Source: Nitrospiraceae bacterium UBA6905 (GTDB taxonomy: Bacteria > Nitrospirota > Thermodesulfovibrionia > Thermodesulfovibrionales > UBA6898). From it: DNA of 5,223 bases. The notes beneath the pieces are model-generated. The model was not told the origin of the DNA, ran no database searches, and was given only the letters and a program-made list of their open reading frames with translations. Location of the stretch: positions 51,551 through 56,773 of the forward strand of contig DKBH01000052.1 of the NCBI GenBank assembly GCA_002451165.1, read 5' to 3'. Shown here in pieces: positions 1-4,987 of this stretch (positions are counted from its first letter, which is position 1; every line of letters begins with the position of its first letter). The position numbers and the translations under genes were made by a program.

Positions 1-2
1 TG

Positions 3-503
3 ACTTGGCAAACCCGACCAAACCCATGCCCGTGCGGATATCTGGGAGACCCGTCGCATTCCTGCAACTGCACCCCCGGCCAGATACAGAGATACCGCAG
101 AAGAATCTCCGGTCCGCTTCTCGACAGGATAGATATTCATGTCGAGGTGCCGGCGGTTCCCTATAAGGATCTTTCTTCTGACTATACGGGTGAACGGTCT
201 TCAGACATTCGGGAGCGGGTGGTCCGGACGCGTCAGGTGCAGTTGGAGCGGCTCAAGAAAGAGCGGATATACTGCAACGGCCAGATGAAGACCCGACATA
301 TCAAGAAGTTCTGTAAGCTTAAGGACGATGCTGTCACCATCCTTGAGAAGGCCATGCAGAAGCTCGGGCTGTCGGCGAGGGCCTATGCACGGATACTGAA
401 ACTTTCCCGCACCATTGCCGATTTGGAATCTTCAGAAGATATCCATGCACATCATATCGCTGAGGCCATACAGTACCGCTCACTTGACCGGGGCATGTTC
501 TGA
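3..503 (+). CDS. comM: ComM/YifB-family Mg-chelatase-like AAA+ ATPase, C-terminal part
   Basis: This is the last 166 residues of a protein normally about 500 residues long; the N-terminal Lon-like region and the Walker motifs lie off the left edge. The frame is open from base 3. Visible family landmarks are NPCPCGYLGD (from base 21) with a cysteine cluster (codons at 27, 33, 63 and 69), then TPGQIQRYRRRISGPLLDRIDIHVEVP, whose LLDRIDI Arg codon is at 126. The C-terminal Mg_chelatase_C domain carries ARAYARILKLSRTIADLE and ends in HIAEAIQYRSLDRGMF, the typical family ending. An apparent GTG start at 147 is an internal Val codon, not a real start. Family members are hexameric AAA+ helicase-like proteins; ComM promotes branch migration during natural transformation in some bacteria, but its role here is inferred. 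The six residues before NPCPCG (TWQTRP) do not look like the family's hydrophobic strand; see findings. The 3' end converges on the minus-strand tRNA gene, with 74 bp between them and no clear terminator. Confidence 0.93.
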   Translation, partial: TWQTRPNPCPCGYLGDPSHSCNCTPGQIQRYRRRISGPLLDRIDIHVEVPAVPYKDLSSDYTGERSSDIRERVVRTRQVQLERLKKERIYCNGQMKTRHIKKFCKLKDDAVTILEKAMQKLGLSARAYARILKLSRTIADLESSEDIHAHHIAEAIQYRSLDRGMF

Positions 504-577
504 GTTTAGCCCGCCCTCATCAATTATATTTAGATATGAATTCGGCTTGACTCTGCAGTACCAGACCAATAAAATCA

Positions 578-653
578 TGGTGGGCAGTCGCAGAATTGAA
601 CTGCGGACACCGGGTTTTTCAGACCCGTGCTCTACCAACTGAGCTAACTGCCC
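578..653 (-). tRNA. tRNA-Phe (anticodon GAA), CCA encoded
   Basis: On the minus strand the 76-nt sequence folds as a standard cloverleaf. The acceptor stem GGGCAGT pairs fully with ACTGCCC. The D arm is GCTC-AGTTGGTA-GAGC. The anticodon arm is CGGGT-CTGAAAA-ACCCG, which puts GAA (bases 620 to 618) at positions 34-36, so the isotype is Phe. The T arm is CGCAG-TTCAATT-CTGCG. The discriminator base is A (581), followed by a genomically encoded CCA (580-578). The tRNA delivers phenylalanine at UUU and UUC codons. It is a single gene facing comM and divergent from lnt. I see no integrated element at its 3' end: comM follows after 74 bp. Confidence 0.97.
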
Positions 654-663
654 ACGGAGTATA

Positions 664-693
664 ACTATACCTATTACGTTTTTTGATTGTCAA
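664..693 (-). promoter_or_regulatory. sigma70-type promoter of tRNA-Phe
   Basis: Reading the minus strand, a perfect -35 TTGACA (693-688) is followed by an 18-bp spacer and a -10 TATAGT (669-664, five of six matches to TATAAT). The first tRNA base is 10 nt past the -10 box, so transcription should start only a few bases before the mature tRNA. The -35 box ends 3 bp before the lnt start codon on the other strand. Confidence 0.82.
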
Positions 694-696
694 TAC

Positions 697-2244
697 ATGA
701 ACAATACGTTATATAAAAAACTCTTGCCGGTTCTTCCTGCCATAGTGTCGGGGATACTTATTGCTCTTTCTTTTCCGGCTGCCGATCTCTCCTTTCTGGC
801 GTGGGTCGCCTTCGTACCACTCTTACATTCCCTCTGGAAGAAGCAGGGGAAAGAGGTCTTTTGGTCGGGGTTTGTTTTCGGCGTGGTGTATTTCTTCGGA
901 ACACTCTACTGGATTTACCATTCGATAACCTATTATGGCGGTGTTTCCTTTGTGGTCAGTCTCTGTCTCGTCCTGCTGCTCTGCTGCTACCTTGCGCTCT
1001 ACCCAGCTGTTTTTTCCGTACTTTTCATTCGGCTCTACCGGAAGACCAAGCTTCCTGCGCTTTTTATTGCGCCGGTGCTTTGGGTCATGCTTGAGTTCGT
1101 CCGTTCCTATGCGCTGACCGGGTTCCCCTGGTCAAGCGTCGGATACAGCCAGTACAGAACCCTCTCACTGATTCAGATAGCAGATATTACAGGGATTTAC
1201 GGTGTTTCGTTCCTCGTTCTCGCGGTGAACGGCGCGTGCGTCGATCTTCTCCTCACCAGGAAACGGATCAGTAAGATGCCCCTTTTTCCTCTTTCCTATA
1301 CCATTACGGGCTTTATATTACTTCTGCTGCTCATCTCAGCAGCATACGGTTACAGTCTCTTCCGCCTGTCAGAGCTCCGGCCGGGTAATACCTGCTCTAT
1401 CAGCGTTATCCAAGGCAATATTGAGCAGGACAGGAAATGGGAGCCATCGTACCAGCAGGAGGTGATGGCCGTATATGAAAATCTTTCCCGAGAGGCTCTT
1501 TCAGCAAAGCCCTTTCTTCTCGTATGGCCGGAAACAGCCGTACCTTTTTATTTTGGTTATGACACGCACAACACCGATGATCTCCTGCAATTACAGAAAA
1601 AAAGAGGTTCTTGGCTTCTTTTTGGCAGCGTTCTTGTCAAGAGCCGTAGTCAAGAGCGGACAGAACTTACGAACAGTGTCATACTCCTCGATCCAGAAGG
1701 AAAAAAAAGCTTTACCTATGATAAAATACATCTAGTTCCCTTCGGAGAGTATGTGCCGCTCAGAAGCATTCTGTTTTTCGTTGATAAGCTCGTTGCCGGC
1801 ATAGGAGATTACGTCCCCGGAAGACAGTACATCCGAGCAGAAACAGAACAGGGCTCCTTTGGTACGATAATCTGTTATGAGGTCATCTTTCCCGGACTCG
1901 TAAGAAAATTTTTTGCCACGGGCGGTGATTTTATCGTTACGATAACCAATGATGCATGGTTTGGGAAAACAGCAGGACCGTATCAACATTTCAGTATGGC
2001 GGTGTTCCGAGCAATAGAAAATCGGAAACCCGTTATACGAGCTGCCAATACCGGGATTTCGGGATTTATCGATAGTAACGGCAGGATTATGTCTACGTCT
2101 GGTCTGTTCACGAGAGAAATCTTAACAGAGAATATTACAACAGATGGTTCTCTGTCGTTTTATTCCAGATTTGGTGATCTATTCTCATATCTCTGTATCG
2201 TCATATCGATTATTATGGCGGTCAATTTATTTATGCGGAGGTAA
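697..2244 (+). CDS. lnt: Apolipoprotein N-acyltransferase
   Basis: This inner-membrane enzyme transfers an acyl chain from a phospholipid to the free amino group of the N-terminal cysteine of diacylated lipoproteins, the last step of lipoprotein maturation after Lgt and LspA. At 515 residues it has the usual family length. The N-terminal half is a hydrophobic bundle with membrane segments near residues 9-27, 31-47, 55-75, 83-113, 120-136, 158-186 and 199-221. It includes the conserved GFPWSSVGYSQ (142-152). A periplasmic nitrilase-like domain follows with the Glu-Lys-Cys triad: E279 in LLVWPETAVPF, K343 in YDKIHLVPFGEYVP and C393 in IICYEVIFPG. ITNDAWFGKTAGPYQH and RAANTGISGFID are also typical. 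A final membrane helix lies near 493-512. The ATG at 697 fits the family N-terminus, and no better start is visible in frame, but no Shine-Dalgarno precedes it. The stop lies 2 nt before the prfB start, so the two genes are probably co-transcribed and translationally coupled. Confidence 0.96.
   Translation: MNNTLYKKLLPVLPAIVSGILIALSFPAADLSFLAWVAFVPLLHSLWKKQGKEVFWSGFVFGVVYFFGTLYWIYHSITYYGGVSFVVSLCLVLLLCCYLALYPAVFSVLFIRLYRKTKLPALFIAPVLWVMLEFVRSYALTGFPWSSVGYSQYRTLSLIQIADITGIYGVSFLVLAVNGACVDLLLTRKRISKMPLFPLSYTITGFILLLLLISAAYGYSLFRLSELRPGNTCSISVIQGNIEQDRKWEPSYQQEVMAVYENLSREALSAKPFLLVWPETAVPFYFGYDTHNTDDLLQLQKKRGSWLLFGSVLVKSRSQERTELTNSVILLDPEGKKSFTYDKIHLVPFGEYVPLRSILFFVDKLVAGIGDYVPGRQYIRAETEQGSFGTIICYEVIFPGLVRKFFATGGDFIVTITNDAWFGKTAGPYQHFSMAVFRAIENRKPVIRAANTGISGFIDSNGRIMSTSGLFTREILTENITTDGSLSFYSRFGDLFSYLCIVISIIMAVNLFMRR
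2237..2241 (+). promoter_or_regulatory. Shine-Dalgarno of prfB, inside the end of lnt
   Basis: GGAGG falls in the last two lnt codons and ends 5 nt before the ATG at 2247. This decides the prfB start: ATG 2247 has better spacing than ATG 2253 in the same frame. Because the site overlaps lnt coding sequence, ribosomes finishing lnt are likely to feed prfB. Confidence 0.8.
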
Positions 2245-2246
2245 CT

Positions 2247-3354
2247 ATGCTCATGCATTCTGAATTCAAGGATGAACTCTCCTCGCTCAGAAAAAAAACT
2301 GAGGCGCTCAGAGGGTATCTTTGATATCGACGGTAAAAAGAATTCTCTTCAGAAGATCACCGACGACCTTCTGCTGGAAGATGTCTGGTCTTCTCCGGAG
2401 AAGTCTAAGGATATTCTGAAGGAAAAGTCCCGACTTGAGAATGTTATCATTCCCTTCGAACTCCTTGAGCAGAAACTCCTCTACATTGAAGAATCCCTTG
2501 GAATCCTTGAAGAAGAAGGCGGGGAACTATTTCTAAAAGAGATTCGAAACGAAATTGCCGCCTTTAAGAATATTCTGGAACAACTTGAACTCCAGACGCT
2601 ATTATCCGGTGAGCTCGATAAAAATAATGCAATTCTTACGATTCATTCGGGGGCCGGGGGCATAGAAAGCCAGGACTGGGCACAGATGCTGTTAAGGATG
2701 TATCTTCGCTGGGCAGAGCGAAAGGGTTTCCAGGCTCAGATTGTGGACATACAGCCCGGTGAAGAGGCAGGCATAAAAAACGCTACGCTGACCATTGACG
2801 GCGAATATGCTTACGGGCATCTGAACTCTGAAGCCGGCGTACATCGCCTGGTACGGATATCACCATTTGATGCAAACAAGAGAAGACATACGTCCTTTGC
2901 TTCTGTTATTGTGAGTCCGGAAATAGAGGAGGATGTGCAGATAGATCTCAAAGACGAGGATATTAAGATGGACACGTACAGGGCCTCGGGCGCAGGTGGC
3001 CAGCATGTCAATAAGACTTCTTCTGCCGTACGGCTTACCCATCTCCCGACAGGAATTGTGGTAAGTTGTCAGAACGAACGTTCTCAACATAAGAACAGGG
3101 CTGTTGCCCTGAAAGTCTTGAAAGCACGGCTGTATGATCTTGAAATAAAAGCAAAAGAAAAAAAGATGGAAGAAATCGTGGGTGATAAGAAAGATATCTC
3201 CTGGGGAAGCCAGATTCGCTCGTATGTTCTTCAGCCTTATAGAATTGTAAAGGATCATAAGACCGGTACTGAAATCGGCGATGTAGACGCTGTTCTTGAC
3301 GGTGATATTGATATTTTTCTTAAAGAATCATTAAAAGCAAAGACGCTAAAATAA
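2247..3354 (+). CDS. prfB: Peptide chain release factor 2 (RF2), with programmed +1 frameshift
   Basis: RF2 recognises UGA and UAA in the ribosomal A site and triggers hydrolysis of the finished peptide. The gene is read as 2247..2321 joined to 2323..3354, skipping base 2322. The first 25 codons (MLMHSEFKDELSSLRKKT then EALRGYL) reach an in-frame TGA at 2322-2324; a +1 shift after CTT continues as DIDGKKNSLQ. A start at 2272 in the downstream frame would be an artefact. The product has 368 residues. The stop-codon-reading tripeptide SPF is at 205-207 and the catalytic GGQ at 250-252, which as I recall is the same numbering as E. coli RF2. Residue 246 is Ala, the common state, unlike Thr246 of E. 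coli K-12. The N-terminal domain is helical, and SGAGGIESQDWAQML and HKNRAVALKVLKARL are typical. The gene ends in tandem stops, TAA then TAG (3352-3357). It lies 2 nt after lnt. Confidence 0.97.
2310..2324 (+). promoter_or_regulatory. RF2 programmed +1 frameshift site
   Basis: The codons AGA GGG TAT CTT TGA carry the standard elements: an internal Shine-Dalgarno-like AGAGGG (2310-2315), a 3-nt spacer, the slippery CTT T (2319-2322) and the in-frame TGA (2322-2324). When RF2 is scarce, ribosomes pause at TGA, tRNA-Leu slips from CUU to UUU, and reading resumes at GAT. When RF2 is abundant, termination yields a 25-residue peptide. The stimulator has one mismatch to the AGGGGG of E. coli, and the base after TGA is T rather than C. 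Confidence 0.95.
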
Positions 3355-3360
3355 TAGTTC

Positions 3361-3399
3361 TCTCTTAATATTAGTATTTAATAAATATAATAGAAGAGA
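3361..3399 (+). repeat. Imperfect hairpin just after prfB
   Basis: TCTCTT (3361-3366) pairs with AAGAGA (3394-3399). After a small AA/G internal loop, TATTA (3369-3373) pairs with TAATA (3388-3392), and after a bulged G, TATTT (3375-3379) pairs with AAATA (3383-3387) around a 3-nt loop. It starts 7 bp after the prfB stop and may mark the mRNA 3' end. It lacks a GC-rich stem and a following T tract, so it is not a standard intrinsic terminator. Confidence 0.4.
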
Positions 3400-3410
3400 T
3401 AGGTGGGGTT

Positions 3411-3438
3411 AATATGTCAATTATAATTGTAACATATT
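3411..3438 (+). repeat. Dyad around a perfect 12-bp palindrome
   Basis: CAATTATAATTG (3418-3429) is its own reverse complement. It is flanked by AATATG (3411-3416) and its complement-matched CATATT (3433-3438), separated from the core by 1 and 3 bases. It could be a protein-binding dyad or a cruciform-prone origin element; the AT-rich setting makes chance palindromes more likely. Confidence 0.45.
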
Positions 3439-3466
3439 GATATATATATATATTTATATTTTATAA
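3411..3466 (+). other. Very AT-rich stretch, candidate DNA unwinding element
   Basis: I count 5 G or C among 56 bases, and none in 3440-3466, which includes a TATATATATATAT run. Such stretches beside DnaA-binding sites are typical of unwinding elements in bacterial origins. The role is inferred from composition and position only. Confidence 0.45.
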
Positions 3467-3469
3467 CGC

Positions 3470-3478
3470 CGTAGATAA
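3470..3478 (-). promoter_or_regulatory. DnaA-box-like site, weak
   Basis: On the minus strand this reads TTATCTACG, two mismatches from TTATNCACA. It borders the AT-rich stretch. Its first eight bases are repeated exactly, in the opposite orientation, at 3515-3522. Confidence 0.35.
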
Positions 3479-3514
3479 GGAGAAGTTTTTCCTGACAAAG
3501 TCACGAGTGGAATG

Positions 3515-3523
3515 TTATCTACA
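3515..3523 (+). promoter_or_regulatory. DnaA-box-like site
   Basis: TTATCTACA has one mismatch, at position 6, from TTATNCACA. It faces the weaker copy at 3470-3478 across 36 bp. Confidence 0.5.
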
Positions 3524-3551
3524 AAATACTCACAGATTTATAACGGAAAGG

Positions 3552-3580
3552 TTGTTTGGCATCACCAATTAAGATATAAT
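3552..3580 (+). promoter_or_regulatory. Probable dnaA promoter
   Basis: A perfect -10 TATAAT (3575-3580) lies 17 bp after TTGTTT (3552-3557), which keeps the TTG of the -35 consensus. Transcription would start near 3587, giving a leader of about 57 nt. The facing DnaA-box-like pair lies within that leader. Confidence 0.65.
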
Positions 3581-3603
3581 ACGTAACTTTCTTCATAATA
3601 AAG

Positions 3604-3623
3604 TTATTAACAAATGTGAATAA
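3604..3623 (+). promoter_or_regulatory. Facing pair of DnaA-box-like sites in the dnaA leader
   Basis: TTATTAACA (3604-3612, plus strand, one mismatch) and, on the minus strand, TTATTCACA (3623-3615, a perfect TTATNCACA) face each other across 2 bp. The 20-bp dyad is broken only at the central AA and at position 6 of each box. Its place just downstream of the likely dnaA promoter fits repression of dnaA by DnaA; it may also be part of an origin. Confidence 0.65.
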
Positions 3624-3632
3624 TTTGTCAGT

Positions 3633-3638
3633 AAAGGG
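3633..3638 (+). promoter_or_regulatory. Shine-Dalgarno of dnaA
   Basis: AAAGGG ends 5 nt before the ATG at 3644. It is moderate in strength and supports this start, which also gives the normal DnaA N-terminus. Confidence 0.6.
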
Positions 3639-3643
3639 TTACG

Positions 3644-4978
3644 ATGACTCTAGATGAAATATGGAGTAAAAGTCTTTCGAAGATTGAACAAAAGGTAGGA
3701 ACCAGCGTTTTTGAACTCTGGTTCAAGCCGATAAGGATCCTACAGGTTAAGGATCAGATAGTTACACTCGAGATTCCCAATCGTTTCTATAGAGAATGGA
3801 TTGATGATACGTATCCAAATCTCATAAAAGAATCACTCGAGACTGCCCTGGGGTTTGCCGTTACCCTGAAATATCATATTGGGGAGCAACAGGACACGTC
3901 CCGTACGAAAAGTATCGAGCGGTTGGAGCAGAAGAGAATTCGGCTTGCAAACAAAGGCATATATCTTAATCCTAAATATACCTTTGAAAATTTTATCAAA
4001 GGTATGAGCAATCAGTTCGCGCATGCCGCGGCTCTTGCCGTAGCGGAAACACCGGGCAGGATATATAATCCTCTTTTTATTTACGGCGGGGCAGGATTAG
4101 GAAAGACCCATCTTATGAATGCTATCGGTAACCGCGTGCTGGAGACACGGCACGACGTGTCGATTCTGTACATACCTACCGAGCAGTTCATCACGGAGGT
4201 TGTGAGTGCCCTGAGGCATGACAAGATGACGGAATTAAAAGAAAAATACCGGAACCTGGACCTTCTGTTGCTGGATGATATCCAATTTATTGCCGGTAAG
4301 GAACGGACTCAGGAGGAGTTCTTCCACACCTTCAACTCTCTATATGAGAAACAGAAGCAGATCGTGGTTTCCTGTGATCGTTCGCCCAAAGAGATTAGCG
4401 ATATCACCGACAGATTGAGATCACGCTTCACCATGGGGCTAATTGCCGACATTCAACCGCCTGACACGGAAACAAAGATTGCCATTATTTACAAGAAGGC
4501 AGACATGATGAATATCCGGAACATTCCTGAGGAGGTAGTACATTTTCTGGCAAGTGGTATTAAGTCTAATATCCGGGAACTTGAGGGTTCACTTATTCGG
4601 ATTGCTGCGCAGGCATCGTTTTCAGGAGAAGACATAACCATCGAAAAGACCAAGAAGATTCTTAAAGACGTTATACATGACGATCACCGACCCATAACCG
4701 TAGACACCGTGCAGAAGGCGGTATGCGATTTTTATAGCCTGAAAATTGCGGACATCAAGGCGCGTAGACGGACGAAGGACGTTACGCTCCCCCGTCAGGT
4801 CGCCATGTATATCGCGAAACAGGTAACGGGTTCTTCGCTCAGCGATATCGGCAAGGCCTTCGGCGGCAAGGATCATGCTACGGTCATTTATGCCTGTAAG
4901 CAGATGGAAGAGCGACGGTCGAAAGATGAATCCTTCAACCGCATCATCGAAAATCTTCTTCAGAAGATAAAATATTAA
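3644..4978 (+). CDS. dnaA: Chromosomal replication initiator protein DnaA
   Basis: DnaA binds DnaA boxes at the origin, forms an ATP-bound filament, opens the duplex and helps load the helicase; it also regulates its own gene in many bacteria. The 444-residue protein is complete. Domain I (about 1-80) has the usual DEIWSKSLSKIEQKVG and FELWFKPI. Domain II is a short linker (about 81-107). The AAA+ domain III follows: Walker A GGAGLGKT (148-155, K154), Walker B LLLLDD (207-212), sensor 1 region VVSCDR (241-246), DRLRSRF (257-262) with the arginine-finger equivalent R261, and sensor 2 R311 in NIRELEGSL. Domain IV (about 345-444) has the helix-turn-helix region and the signature GGKDHATVIYACKQ (407-420). 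Small departures from common forms are Ala150 in Walker A, Thr-Met after SRF, and Ala412 where E. coli has Thr435. A likely promoter and DnaA-box-like pair precede it, and dnaN follows after 9 nt. Confidence 0.98.
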   Translation: MTLDEIWSKSLSKIEQKVGTSVFELWFKPIRILQVKDQIVTLEIPNRFYREWIDDTYPNLIKESLETALGFAVTLKYHIGEQQDTSRTKSIERLEQKRIRLANKGIYLNPKYTFENFIKGMSNQFAHAAALAVAETPGRIYNPLFIYGGAGLGKTHLMNAIGNRVLETRHDVSILYIPTEQFITEVVSALRHDKMTELKEKYRNLDLLLLDDIQFIAGKERTQEEFFHTFNSLYEKQKQIVVSCDRSPKEISDITDRLRSRFTMGLIADIQPPDTETKIAIIYKKADMMNIRNIPEEVVHFLASGIKSNIRELEGSLIRIAAQASFSGEDITIEKTKKILKDVIHDDHRPITVDTVQKAVCDFYSLKIADIKARRRTKDVTLPRQVAMYIAKQVTGSSLSDIGKAFGGKDHATVIYACKQMEERRSKDESFNRIIENLLQKIKY

Positions 4979-4983
4979 GGAGG
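4979..4983 (+). promoter_or_regulatory. Shine-Dalgarno of dnaN
   Basis: GGAGG begins right after the dnaA stop and ends 4 nt before the dnaN ATG at 4988, within a longer AAGGAGGGG run. The match is strong and fits the high demand for sliding clamp relative to DnaA. Confidence 0.75.
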
Positions 4984-4987
4984 GGTC

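Larger units (their letters stand above)
3355..3643 (+). other. prfB-dnaA intergenic region, candidate oriC or part of it
   Basis: The 289 bp hold no credible gene. From left to right I see an imperfect hairpin after prfB, a dyad around a 12-bp palindrome, a stretch almost free of G and C, DnaA-box-like sites, a dnaA promoter and a facing pair of DnaA-box-like sites. Regions next to dnaA are common origin positions, and the dnaA-dnaN gap here is too short (9 nt) to hold an origin. Against this, strong TTATNCACA matches are few (one perfect). A regulatory region for dnaA alone, with the main origin elsewhere, remains possible. Confidence 0.5.

Noticed and set aside
147..503. A stand-alone 118-residue protein starting at GTG 147
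   Set aside because: The same frame continues upstream with conserved ComM motifs (NPCPCG, LLDRIDI), so 147 is an internal Val codon.
504..577. Possible integration site or terminator between comM and the tRNA 3' end
   Set aside because: The 74 bp hold only a weak AT-rich inverted repeat (near 519-541), no T-tract hairpin, and no tRNA-end duplicate or integrase gene within the window.
415..642. A 75-residue open frame on the plus strand across the tRNA
   Set aside because: It starts inside comM in another frame, and its tail (VGSRRIELRTPGFSDPCSTN) is the antisense translation of the tRNA gene, a common spurious protein.
801..1117. Two open frames inside lnt (801-1094 and 935-1117)
   Set aside because: They are out-of-frame shadows of the lnt membrane region, with low-complexity Cys/Leu/Phe/Ser-rich translations.
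1475..1989. Open frames inside lnt on both strands (1475-1735 plus, 1732-1989 minus)
   Set aside because: They overlap the conserved nitrilase domain of lnt, and I recognise no family in their translations.
2811..3258. Two minus-strand open frames inside prfB
   Set aside because: They lie opposite the conserved SPF and GGQ regions, and no start signal or family is seen.
2272..3354. prfB starting at ATG 2272
   Set aside because: This frame lacks the RF2 N-terminus and a ribosome site. The true start at 2247 has GGAGG before it and leads to the frameshift site.
3526..3534. ATACTCACA as a further DnaA box
   Set aside because: It has two mismatches from TTATNCACA and no supporting spacing or symmetry.
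3493..3630. Long-range inverted repeat TGACAAA (3493-3499) and TTTGTCA (3624-3630)
   Set aside because: Seven bases separated by over 120 bp in AT-rich DNA is easily chance, and no further extension is seen.
3833..4024. Minus-strand open frame inside the 5' half of dnaA
   Set aside because: It is a shadow of dnaA, with no ribosome site or recognisable product.
4622..4876. Minus-strand open frame opposite dnaA domain IV
   Set aside because: It is a shadow of a conserved coding region, with no recognisable product.
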